NCBI GenBank assembly: GCA_958299035.1
Contig: CATQJL010000112.1
Location: 19,558,812 to 19,622,811 of the forward strand
DNA: 64,000 nt
Origin: Cylicocyclus nassatus
Taxonomy: Eukaryota > Nematoda > Chromadorea > Rhabditida > Strongylidae
Direction: 5' to 3'
In this document: one piece after another, positions 53,851 through 63,071 of the stretch
How positions within the stretch are numbered: the stretch's first letter is position 1
Layout: every line of letters begins with the position of its first letter
Made by a program: the position numbers and the translations under genes
The notes under the pieces: generated by a model
Databases searched by the model: none
Told to the model about the DNA's origin: nothing
Seen by the model: the letters and a program-made list of their open reading frames with translations, nothing else

Positions 53851-56800
53851 ACTCGATCGCACAGGGAAACAGATAGATGATATTGGTCTGTAAGCGGCAC
53901 GTAGGGCAACTCGATCGGGCAGGGAAACAGATTTTTGTGGGTTTGGGGCAGTTTCATCGATTTTTGAACGGTCTTCGAGCGGCTTGGGGCATGAACTGTC
54001 TTTCAGATAGATGATATTGGTCTGTAAGCGGCACGTAGGGCAACTCGATCGGGCAGGGAAACAGATTTTTGTGGGTTTGGGGCAGTTCTTTTGATTTTTA
54101 AACGGTCTTCGAGTGGCTTGGGGCATGAACTGTCTTTCAGATAGATGATATTGGTCTGTAAGCGGCACGTAGGGCAACTCGATCGGGCAGGGAAACAGAT
54201 TTTTGTGGGTTTGGGGCAGTTCTTTCGATTTTTAAACGGTCTTCGAGCGGCTTGGGGCATGAACTGTCTTTCAGATAGATGATATTGGTCTGTAAGCGGC
54301 ACGTAGGGCAACTCGATCGGGCAGGGAAACAGATTTTTGTGGGTTTGGGGTAGTTCTTTTGATTTTTAAACGGTCTTCGAGTGGTTTGGGGCATGAACTG
54401 TCTTTCAGATAGATGATATTGGTCTGTAAGCGGCACGTAGGGCAACTCGATCGCACAGGGAAACAGATAGATGATATTGGTCTGTAAGCGACACGTAGGG
54501 CAACTCGATCGGGCAGGGAAACAGATTTTTGTGGGTTTGGGGCAGTTCTTTTGATTTTTAAACGGTCTTCGAGCGGCTTGGGGCATGAACTGTCTTTCAG
54601 ATAGATGATATTGGTCTGTAAGCGGCACGTAGGGCAACTCGATCGGGCAGGGAAACAGATTTTTGTGGGTTTGGGGCAGTTCTTTCGATTTTTAAACGGT
54701 CTTCGAGCGGCTTGGGGCATGAACTGTCTTTCAGATAGATGATATTGGTCTGTAAGCGGCAAGTAGGGCAACTCGATCGGGCAGGGAAACAGATTTTTGT
54801 GGGTTTGGGGCAGTTCTTTCGATTTTTAAACGGTCTTCGAGCGGCTTGGGGCATGAACTGTCTTTCAGATAGATGATATTGGTCTGTAAGCGGCACGTAG
54901 GGCAATTCGATCGCACAGGGAAACAGATAGATGATATTGGTCTGTAAGCGGCATGTAGGGCAACTCGATCGGGCAGGGAAACAGATTTTTGTGGGTTTGG
55001 GGCAGTTCTTTTGATTTTTAAACGGTCTTCGAGTGGCTTGGGGCATGAACTGTCTTTCAGATAGATGATATTGGTCTGTAAGCGGCACGTAGGGCAACTC
55101 GATCGGGCAGGGAAACAGATTTTTGTGGGTTTGGGGCAGTTCTTTCGATTTTTAAACGGTCTTCGAGCGGCTTGGGGCATGAACTGTCTTTCAGATAGAT
55201 GATATTGGTCTGTAAGCGGCACGTAGGGCAACTCGATCGGGCAGGGAAACAGATTTTTGTGGGTTTGGGGTAGTTCTTTTGATTTTTAAACGGTCTTCGA
55301 GTGGTTTGGGGCATGAACTGTCTTTCAGATAGATGATATTGGTCTGTAAGCGGCACGTAGGGCAACTCGATCGCACAGGGAAACAGATAGATGATATTGG
55401 TCTGTAAGCGACACGTAGGGCAACTCGATCGGGCAGGGAAACAGATTTTTGTGGGTTTGGGGCAGTTCTTTTGATTTTTAAACGGTCTTCGAGCGGCTTG
55501 GGGCATGAACTGTCTTTCAGATAGATGATATTGGTCTGTAAGCGGCACGTAGGGCAACTCGATCGGGCAGGGAAACAGATTTTTGTGGGTTTGGGGCAGT
55601 TCTTTCGATTTTTAAACGGTCTTCGAGCGGCTTGGGGCATGAACTGTCTTTCAGATAGATGATATTGGTCTGTAAGCGGCACGTAGGGCAACTCGATCGC
55701 ACAGGGAAACAGATAGATGATATTGGTCTGTAAGCGGCATGTAGGGCAACTCGATCGGGCAGGGAAACAGATTTTTGTGGGTTTGGGGCAGTTCTTTTGA
55801 TTTTTAAACGGTCTTCGAGTGGCTTGGGGCATGAACTGTCTTTCAGATAGATGATATTGGTCTGTAAGCGGCACGTAGGGCAACTCGATCGGGCAGGGAA
55901 ACAGATTTTTGTGGGTTTGGGGCAGTTCTTTCGATTTTTAAACGGTCTTCGAGCGGCTTGGGGCATGAACTGTCTTTCAGATAGATGATATTGGTCTGTA
56001 AGCGGCACGTAGGGCAACTCGATCGCACAGGGAAACAGATAGATGATATTGGTCTGTAAGCGGCACGTAGGGCAACTCGATCGGGCAGGGAAACAGATTT
56101 TTGTGGGTTTGGGGCAGTTTCATCGATTTTTGAACGGTCTTCGAGCGGCTTGGGGCATGAACTGTCTTTCAGATAGATGATATTGGTCTGTAAGCGGCAC
56201 GTAGGGCAACTCGATCGGGCAGGGAAACAGATTTTTGTGGGTTTGGGGCAGTTCTTTTGATTTTTAAACGGTCTTCGAGTGGCTTGGGGCATGAACTGTC
56301 TTTCAGATAGATGATATTGGTCTGTAAGCGGCACGTAGGGCAACTCGATCGGGCAGGGAAACAGATAGATGATATTGGTCTGTAAGCGGCACGTAGGGCA
56401 ACTCGATCGCACAGGGAAACAGATAGATGATATTGGTCTGTAAGCGACACGTAGGGCAACTCGATCGGGCAGGGAAACAGATTTTTGTGGGTTTGGGGCA
56501 GTTCTTTTGATTTTTAAACGGTCTTCGAGCGGCTTGGGGCATGAACTGTCTTTCAGATAGATGATATTGGTCTGTAAGCGGCACGTAGGGCAACTCGATC
56601 GGGCAGGGAAACAGATTTTTGTGGGTTTGGGGCAGTTCTTTCGATTTTTAAACGGTCTTCGAGCGGCTTGGGGCATGAACTGTCTTTCAGATAGATGATA
56701 TTGGTCTGTAAGCGGCACGTAGGGCAACTCGATCGGGCAGGGAAACAGATTTTTGTGGGTTTGGGGCAGTTCTTTTGATTTTTAAACGGTCTTCGAGTGG

Positions 56801-57187
56801 CTTGGGGCATGAACTGTCTTTCAGATAGATGATATTGGTCTGTAAGCGGCACGTAGGGCAACTCGATCGGGCAGGGAAACAGATTTTTGTGGGTTTGGGG
56901 CAGTTCTTTCGATTTTTAAACGGTCTTCGAGCGGCTTGGGGCATGAACTGTCTTTCAGATAGATGATATTGCTCTGTAAGCGGCACGTAGGGCAACTCGA
57001 TCGGGCAGGGAAACAGATTTTTGTGGGTTTGGGGTAGTTCTTTTGATTTTTAAACGGTCTTCGAGTGGTTTGGGGCATGAACTGTCTTTCAGATAGATGA
57101 TATTGGTCTGTAAGCGGCACGTAGGGCAACTCGATCGGGCAGGGAAACAGATTTTTGTGGGTTTGGGGCAGTTCTTTTGATTTTTAA
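53851..57187 (+). repeat. S-free distal zone of the array with a 920-bp period
   Basis: Only A and B units occur. A block from about 54,137 recurs at about 55,057, 920 bp away, with markers TTTGGGGTAGTTC (near 54,345 and 55,265; also near 57,030), GAGTGGTTTGGGG and TGTAAGCGACACG. GCAGTTTCATCGATTTTTG occurs near 53,950 and 56,115. No S hairpin segment and no C unit was found here. Confidence 0.87.
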
Positions 57188-57729
57188 CACGTTTCGGACC
57201 GCGAAATCGCGCGCGGCGAAAAAGAGCATATTTTCATCCGATAGCCTACAAAGGGACTTTATTTCGCAGCTTGTGGGCCACATCTGTAATCAGCATGTCA
57301 GATAAGCCCCATACTCAAAGTTCTGAGTGAATTCGAAGTGTTTGAAATTTGTCGCTTGGGAGGGACTTTCGTGCTTTCTTGAAAGACAAGAGTGTGAACT
57401 TAGTTTCAAAAAGTGTTCAAAAGTATCTATGTTGTACACGGTACACATCATTATTGAAACTAGGGTTTTTCTCTTTGAAATCGAAGCAAAGAAAAGTTGC
57501 GACGTCGCACGCGTCATCCGCGTTGCCGCACTTCTTTGCAACTGTTGTTCGATTTGTCCTCATATCTCCTAAATAAGTATGCGCGGCACAGCTCTACAGA
57601 GTCATTTGAAAGATAGGAGCTTAGACCTTTGACTTAACAATTTTGGACTAAAAGGAAACCTCCTGTGAACGCCAGAAAGATCCTTTAAAGCAGCGTGCTG
57701 CACCATGTGCAGCACCGGTCCGAAACGTG
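57188..57729. mobile_element. 542-bp transposon-like insertion with TIRs and TTAA flanks
   Basis: The left end CACGTTTCGGACCG at 57,188-57,201 is the exact reverse complement of 57,716-57,729. TTAA flanks both ends (57,184-57,187 and 57,730-57,733). Removing the element plus one TTAA restores GATTTTTAAACGG, the normal unit sequence, so the empty site is visible in neighbouring units. Because TTAA is palindromic, a TA duplication with 1-bp longer TIRs fits equally well. TTAA duplication is known for the piggyBac superfamily, TA for Tc1/mariner; the TIR start CAC is not the usual piggyBac CCY. The element is too short for a transposase and holds only frames of about 80 codons, so it is probably non-autonomous. 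Confidence 0.88.
57695..57715 (+). other. Subterminal hairpin of the insertion
   Basis: GTGCTGCAC at 57,695-57,703 pairs perfectly with GTGCAGCAC at 57,707-57,715 around a CAT loop, immediately inside the right TIR. The left end lacks this sequence but has a shorter GCGAAATCGC palindrome just inside its TIR. Subterminal palindromes are common transposase-binding or structural features; here the role is inferred. Confidence 0.7.
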
Positions 57730-58215
57730 TTAAACGGTGTTCGAGCGGCTTGGGGCATGAACTGTCTTTCAGATAGATGATATTGGTCTGTAAGCGGCAC
57801 ATAGGGCAACTCGATCGCACAGGGAAACAGATGGATGATATTGGTCTGTAAGCGGCATGTAGGGCAACTCGATCGGGCAGGGAAACAGATTTTTGTGGGT
57901 TTGGGGCAGTTCTTTTGATTTTTAAACGGTCTTCGAGCGGCTTGGGGCATGAACTGTCTTTCAGATAGATGATATTGGTCTGTAAGCGGCACGTAGTGCA
58001 ACTCGATCGCACAGGGAAACAAATTTTTGTACGTTTGGGGCAGTTCTCATAATTTTCAAAAAGTCTTAAGCGGGGCACGTAGGGCATAAATTGTCTTTCA
58101 GATAGATAGTATTGGTTTGTAAGCGGCACGTAGGGCAATTTGATCGGACGGGGAAACAAATTTTTTGTTCACGTTTGTGCAGTTCTTATGATTGACGGTC
58201 TTTAAGTGGCTCAGT
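57730..58215 (+). repeat. Degenerating right edge of the satellite array
   Basis: The unit interrupted by the insertion resumes at TTAAACGGTGTTCGAGCGG. A B-like unit with ACATAGGG follows, then an A unit and increasingly diverged units. One mixes A and S features: TTTTTGTACGTTTGGGGCAG, then CTCATAATTTTCAAAAAG and GCATAAATTGTCTTTCAG. The last recognisable piece has ACGTTTGTGCAGTTCTTATG and GACGGTCTTTAAGTGGC, and similarity fades near 58,215. Loss of homogeneity at an array edge is expected for satellites. Confidence 0.88.
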
Positions 58216-58735
58216 AGGGGGTTCTCCCTTTGTAGTAAAGCTTCATGTTCCTTGAGCGAAAAAATTGAAGGTTTTTCTGACAAAGTTCTTAGACGATTGA
58301 TTTCGTTGCTGTCGGAATTGATTCTGAGAGAAAAGTGTTTTTTGTAGTACACATAGTTTTAGGGGTACATTTCTACTTCCAAAACGATAGGTGTTCTGCT
58401 ACTTACTGAACGATCTTTTGTGAATCTTGTTGAGAAGAACTGAAAGAGCAAATTCTCTTTGAGAGGGTAGAAAAGTGGGGGGAGGGTTAATCTGTATGTC
58501 TTTGAGAGGAGGGGAAATTTGCAGAAAGAGTGTGGTAAACGAGTGAAAAATAGCCTTCTCCATGCATAGTTTAGCAAGAATCTCGAGTAATGAATTGATT
58601 TGTGAAGATTATCGCTTCTTCGAGCAGTTCTCCTTTTGTAGAATGCTCTTCGCAAAAATGTTCACAGGAAAGGAATAGGAAAGTTATTAAAAAATATTTA
58701 TAGCCACAACGAAGCCCTTGTATTGTATCTGCCTC
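58216..58735. other. Non-repeat flank, no gene recognised
   Basis: AT-rich single-copy-looking DNA between the array and the fold-back element. A reverse-strand frame of 98 codons (58,359-58,655) has no domain, signal or composition that I recognise. GATTGATTTCGTTG near 58,296 resembles TTGATTTCGTTG of the S cassette and might be a last remnant of it, but the match is too short to claim. Confidence 0.6.
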
Positions 58736-58776
58736 GACCCACCCGTAGGGTCGCTAGTTTTATATATAAAGCTGAA

Positions 58777-58820
58777 TGTCTGTTTGTATGTCTGTCTGTC
58801 TGTATGTGTGTACGTATGTT
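58777..58820 (+). repeat. TGTC/TGTA-rich microsatellite
   Basis: Imperfect tetranucleotide run of TGTC, TGTT and TGTA steps with four consecutive TGTC-like steps in the middle, ending in TATGTTCCG. Short GTCT-type runs near one end are known in DINE-1/Helentron-like elements of insects, which supports the tentative classification of the surrounding element. Confidence 0.8.
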
Positions 58821-58920
58821 CCGAATAAAAAATTCCATTTCTGAACCGATCCGGACCAAACTTGGCACACATACACTTCGGGCCCCGGCGGGTGTCATAG
58901 GCTACTTTTCGTCATCGGTC

Positions 58921-59258
58921 GATATCGATTTTATCGATTTTTATCGATTTTTTTGCTGAGTTCACCTACGGGGCTGGGAGTTGGCACAGGGGGGTAATCG
59001 AGCATGGGGGTTCCGAATACAATATTGGTTTTCAGGATTATCGATTACTTTTATCGATTTTATCGATTTTTTTGCAAAGTTTGAGCTACGGGGCTGGGAG
59101 TTGGCACAGGGGGGTAGTCGAGCATGGGGATTCCGAATACAATATTGGTTTGCAGGATTATCGATTACTTTTATCGATTTTATCGATTTTTTTGCAAAGT
59201 TTGAGCTAGGGGGCTGGGAGTTGGCACAGGGGGGTAATCGAGCATGCTGATCATCCCC
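58921..59258 (+). repeat. Left arm: three 120-bp subrepeats
   Basis: GGGCTGGGAG recurs at 58,971, 59,091 and 59,211, exactly 120 bp apart. Each subrepeat carries TTGGCACAGGGGGG, TAATCGAGCATG or TAGTCGAGCATG, TCCGAATACAATATTGG and a TTATCGAT-rich stretch with several ATCGAT motifs. The first copy differs most in the ATCGAT part. Confidence 0.88.
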
Positions 59259-59285
59259 AAGGGGGGTGATCAGCATGCTCGATTA
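59235..59285 (+). other. Central palindrome of the fold-back element
   Basis: TAATCGAGCATGCTGATCA at 59,235-59,253 is the exact reverse complement of 59,267-59,285. Between them CCCC and GGGG can continue the stem around a small AA-containing loop. This makes a nearly perfect hairpin of about 23 bp at the symmetry centre of two much longer, more diverged arms. Confidence 0.92.
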
Positions 59286-59785
59286 CACCCATGTGCCAAA
59301 TTCCAGTCCCCTAGCTCAAATTTTCAAAAAATCGATAAAATCGATAAAAGTAATGGACGATCTTGAAAACTAATATTGTATTCGTAATCTGCATGCTCGA
59401 TTACCCCCTGTGCAAACTCCCAGCCCCGCAGGTCAAACTTTACAAAAAAATCGATAAAATCGATAAAAGTAATGGACGATCCTGAAAACTAATATTGTGT
59501 TCGTAATCAGCATGCTCGATTACCCCCCTGTGCAAAATCCCAGCCTCGCATGTCAAAATTTACAAAAAATCGATAAAATCAATAAAAGTAATCGATAATT
59601 CTAAAAACTAATATTGTATTCGGAATCCCCATGCTCACTTCCCCCCTGTGCCAACTCCTAGCCCTGTAGGTGAACTCTGCAAAAAAATCGATAAAAATCG
59701 GTAAAATCGACATCGATCGATAACGAAAAGTGGACTGTGACACCCGCCGGGGCCCGAAGTGTATGTGTGCCAAGTTTGGTCCGGA
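59261..59785 (-). repeat. Right arm: four inverted 118-120-bp subrepeats
   Basis: Reverse-complement versions of the left subrepeats recur four times (CCCAGCCCCGCA and variants near 59,305, 59,420, 59,540 and 59,660), one more than in the left arm. The outer end CCGAAGTGTATGTGTGCC and CAAGTTTGGTCCGGA mirrors 58,850-58,890. The two middle copies share ATGGACGATC and CGTAATC variants not seen in the left arm, so they expanded after the inversion arose. Confidence 0.85.
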
Positions 59786-59812
59786 TACGGCGGAGCCGGG
59801 TAAGCCAGCTAG

Positions 59813-61194
59813 TTCAATACTAAGCGCAAATATGATTCTCTTACCTTAGACTTACAAAAGTGTTGACAAAATTTGCAGTCTTCTTCCCCAAATTGAAAGG
59901 AAACGAAGGAAAACAGCAAAAAGCTAATCAAGAATGGATTCATGTTTGTAGAAGGCAAAAGCGCCTATCTTCACAGGTTGTGAAGTTATCAGAAGTTTGC
60001 AGTGTCGAGCACAAGCTTTTCTTATATGACATATTTCATTTGAATTTCGAGATATATATTCCATTTGGTGCGTCGTAAAATATTGGTAATTTTGGTGTAG
60101 AATCTCCTTGGTGCGATGTAAAATGTCATTTTTATAGCATTGTCACAAAACGCAATAAAAGCTCTCTTTATACCCACTATGCATGCTGGTTTACGCCGAA
60201 AAGCGAACTACCAGGTGGATCAAAAGTTTTGTTGATTTTTTGAATTACCCACAACCTGTCCAGTGAAGATAAACTGATACTTCAAAAAAGCCTTTAAAGC
60301 GGAATGTCTTCCTCTTTCTAGCAGCTATATCCTCGATGCCACTATTCTGACAAGGGCTGACATAATTGGCGAAAGCAACTCTTCCTTTTTACCATATATC
60401 TCACTTGTTGCACTTTGTTTGCTCTCCAACTGTTATCAAAATCTTCCAATGTTAACCTAATTTCACGCGTAGAAGGCGGGGGATTTTCTTTCCAAGATCG
60501 ACCAGCTCAAACACGCCAAAGGACTTCGCAACTAGACTCTATACCGTGTACCGTGTATTGCTTAAGAGAGTCATGCGAATAAGGTTCGCTTTTTGAAATA
60601 CAGTGAAGCGGCTGAGCTGCTCGTTTGAAAAATTGAAAAAAGGTGCGCTTTGCATGCGTGAAATCAGTAATAGATTGCAATTGTCTAGTAGGCATGGTAA
60701 AAACCACTGTTCGGAATGTCGGCGATTATTTTAGTGACCATAAAAGCAAATGCTCTGTATTCATGACCTTTGGAAAGAGGAAGAAAAACTGCATCAAATA
60801 GTTTTTGAATTTTCTGCCTGTCTTCAATTCAGTGTTTTTATGCCGGGTCAAAAAAAAAACGAAAGGACTTTCGGAACGACCTAATATGGAGGGATCGATC
60901 TGAAGTGTTCCGCGCTTTCGCCTTCCACGAGCTTGATGTCACGAACACGAAGAGCAAGCATACTGCGAAATGCCTGTATAAGGACAAAGGCTTCCGAAGC
61001 TTTTTTTTAGCGTTTCTTACCAGATCTCTTCTCTCCTCCATGTGAGCAACTATGACGGAGCTATGATGTTTGAGAAGAAAAGCTTATTAGGATAGAAAGA
61101 CTGGATGCAATAGGACGAACAGCTGCAGCTTTTTACTTTATTTTTCAGCAAATGGGCGTCATATTGAATGCTTCCGGTGAGGTCTTGGAATGTT
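59813..61194. other. Flank without recognised genes
   Basis: AT-rich sequence. A forward frame of 72 codons (59,860-60,078), a reverse frame of 66 codons (60,507-60,707) and a reverse frame of 67 codons (60,838-61,041, with one hydrophobic stretch) show no recognisable family. A short near-direct repeat, TTGGTGCGTCGTAAAAT at about 60,065 and TTGGTGCGATGTAAAAT at about 60,109, lies 44 bases apart. No RNA gene was recognised. Confidence 0.6.
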
Positions 61195-61380
61195 ATAGTC
61201 AAGTAGATTTTCCGCCTAATATAGTGTGCTTGCACTGAAGGTGAAACAAGTAGCCACGCCATTAATGCCACTCTTTTGCGAGCGCAGCTGGCCGGCGTCA
61301 CAGGCGCAGCTATTTGTTCACGCGCAAATTTTACCTTCAGTGCAAGCACACGATATTAAGCGAAAAATCTACTCGACTGT
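61195..61380. repeat. Imperfect inverted repeat (MITE-like)
   Basis: The left arm AGTCAAGTAGATTTTCCGC with GTGTGCTTGCACTGAAGGT (to about 61,245) is mirrored by ACCTTCAGTGCAAGCACAC with GCGAAAAATCTACTCGACT (about 61,326-61,376). The arms are about 45-50 bp with a few mismatches. The ~80-bp middle is itself rich in short GCGCAGCT palindromes. No clear target duplication was found, so the mobile origin is inferred from structure only. It also explains why open frames on both strands here begin with the same residues (MLALKVK). Confidence 0.75.
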
Positions 61381-63070
61381 ACCGCGGCTAACGGTGGTAG
61401 ATGGACACACGTATAAAATGTCGTCGTTGCCAATTTCGTTTTTACAATTTCCAACTCTCTTGTATTATCGTCTTAGAAGCGACTTTGTTCCTTGCATGTC
61501 GCTCACCCACAGAAACTCGTCCGGATCACCTTTGACTCTTTCATCATGGCCAAGTCACAAAAGAGCAAGGTTCGCTCCTAACCACTTGAACCTTGAACTC
61601 TATTCTTTAGATCTGATATCGCATCAGTCATTGCTAACCTCTTTTGCTTCCATTTATGCTGTAGGCCTGTACGCCTTAGGTAGGAGTAACAGACGAAATT
61701 CTTCTAATTTTTCGTCAGACATCAGATTCTCTCTAATAAGAAGATTATTAATGATATAATGCTTGATTCTCTTCAGATGTGGGGCTAAGCATAGTCGACA
61801 AAGCAATGTGATATTTTTGAGCTCGTTTTTGAAACTGCCAATAATAATCGAATTTCATATTTGATCTTAGATTGATTGACACACTAGGATATTGCCCGCA
61901 TACTTTGCACTTTGTACCGCTCTTCCTCACTTATGTTGCCCATTTCATTTCTCAATTATGACCTTCATATTAATTTTTTACTCACTCTTTACTTCTTAGC
62001 TCCTCCTTACTTTAAAAAATCTGGATGGATTAAATTTTGCGCTTTAAATTTCGCTTCTACATTTACTTGTAGAGAACTCGTTATTGAGTGCTTACATTTT
62101 GCAGGTATCAAATAGAGCCCAGTTCACTTTTCGTACTCTCGTTCTTGTGCTCTCAGGTACGAAGAAATTTAAATATGCAAAAAAACTCTAAAAATTTCCC
62201 TCAACATGAGACCATGTTTAGGATGTGACTGCACGGAATGAAATGGAAGAGTGCGGATCTCCGGATCATGCCGATCTCCGTCATATCAAGATATATAATT
62301 ACTCTGATGGTACTTTAAGCCTCTGATGATATCTCAAGGCCTAAAGTAGTGCTTTTTCAGCACTGAACAACCAAAGACTCTTTGCTTTCGACATCATAGG
62401 CAGCTGATTTGCGAGTTTAGTCGAGTGTTTGCAATATAAACGAAAAATGGGAGCATTTCAAAATTCATGGCTTATGACCCGGTAATAAGTCCTCATTCTG
62501 ATTTTGCTTGAAGTAGTTCTTCTTTTGGAACTACAAGTAAAAAGTCTGCGAGATCGTAGTTCAAACTTATTTCAATATCCATAGTAAATAAGGCCAAAGC
62601 CAAAGGTGGATGATGACTTCTCAGACAGACGCGAAATTTATGTAATTTTTTAGTCACAAAAACCTTTGGGTAAGGGATCAAACTCCTGTACCGTTTTTCT
62701 TGCGTTGATATTGAGAAGTCAAAAAAAATCTCTGCTGATCGGGATTTGCAATGGTTGAAACTATGAATGTATTCAGCTGTTCACTAAGCGCGAGACAAAT
62801 TTTGTAGCAAAGGAATTTGCGAAGCTGACAATTTTCGAGTGCACAGTGTAATTGCTTGTCAACGATTTAAATTAGATTGAGAATTAGCACAATGACGGTC
62901 CGAGAGATTTTTTCGGGGGAGAGGGGGGGGGGTGGAGAGAAGTTTTTTCCAATCAAGGGTATACTGCCCAAAATCTTGCGCACCTATAATTTTGAACCAA
63001 AAAGAAGATGAAGGGGTGGCGGCAGTCAATGGTTTGGTATGGCAATGGTTTGCGGCGGAATCTCATCCGA
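61381..63070. other. Flank without recognised genes
   Basis: The longest non-repeat frame in the window ends here (177 codons, forward, 61,226-61,759). Its start lies inside the inverted repeat and its protein shows no domain I know, so I do not call it a gene. A near-palindrome of ten bases per side sits at 62,313-62,346 (CTTTAAGCCT against AGGCCTAAAG). A run of ten G lies at 62,923-62,932. Nothing else stood out on either strand. Confidence 0.6.
62915..62939 (+). repeat. G-rich tract
   Basis: GGGGG at 62,915-62,919, then ten consecutive G at 62,923-62,932, then TGGAGAG. Several G runs this close could form a quadruplex. It is also a place where sequence length may be unreliable. Confidence 0.75.
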
Positions 63071-63071
63071 G

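Larger units (their letters stand above)
1..57187 (+). repeat. 134-bp satellite array with higher-order structure (left end open)
   Basis: Tandem repeats fill this interval without a break. The main unit is 134 bp; 58-bp, 53-bp and cassette variants derived from it are interspersed, all in the same orientation. The array runs off the left edge of the window, so its true length is unknown. Units differ by a few substitutions and 1-bp indels. Long blocks of 0.6-5.3 kb are repeated almost identically, which is the signature of recent unequal crossing over or gene conversion. Long reverse-strand open frames occur throughout, but they only reflect the low number of stop codons in the unit. Centromeric, pericentromeric or sex-chromosome location is possible, but nothing in the sequence decides it. 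The 134-bp unit was not recognised as a known satellite. Confidence 0.97.
58736..59812. mobile_element. Fold-back element with Helitron-like end features (tentative)
   Basis: Two long imperfect inverted arms, about 58,850-59,258 and 59,261-59,785, meet at a central palindrome. Outside the arms the left side has GACCC/GGGTC (58,736-58,752) followed by CTAGTT and a microsatellite. The right side has CGGC-GGA-GCCG (59,788-59,798) ten bases before CTAG (59,809-59,812), which is followed by T. A short hairpin about ten bases before CTAG with a following T is the known 3' signature of Helitrons. The matching 5' TC end is not certain (a candidate ATC lies at 58,727). No coding capacity was seen. It could instead be a fold-back DNA element of another class. 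Confidence 0.6.

Noticed and set aside
1..57187. Hundreds of reverse-strand open frames of 60-319 codons (longest at 38,712-39,671) with a repeated Cys/Pro-rich peptide
   Set aside because: They arise from a 134-bp unit with few stop codons on that strand. The frame rotates each unit, the same peptides appear in overlapping frames, indels between units are not multiples of three, and every frame ends at the same stop. No selection on protein is visible.
1..57187. CRISPR array
   Set aside because: A short box recurs at intervals, but the intervening sequences are themselves repeated, vary from about 52 to 170 bp, and there are no unique spacers or cas genes.
57327..57572. Overlapping ~80-codon frames on both strands inside the 542-bp insertion
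   Set aside because: Too short for a transposase, no catalytic motif, and both strands are open equally.
59860..60078. 72-codon forward open frame with a basic segment
   Set aside because: It weakly recalls linker regions of retroelement proteins, but no motif could be named.
61050..61349. 99-codon reverse open frame
   Set aside because: Its first part is the mirror image of the forward frame in the same inverted repeat; this is structure, not coding.
61226..61759. 177-codon forward open frame
   Set aside because: It starts inside an inverted repeat and has no recognisable domain or supporting neighbour. One frame of this length can occur by chance; transcript data would be needed.
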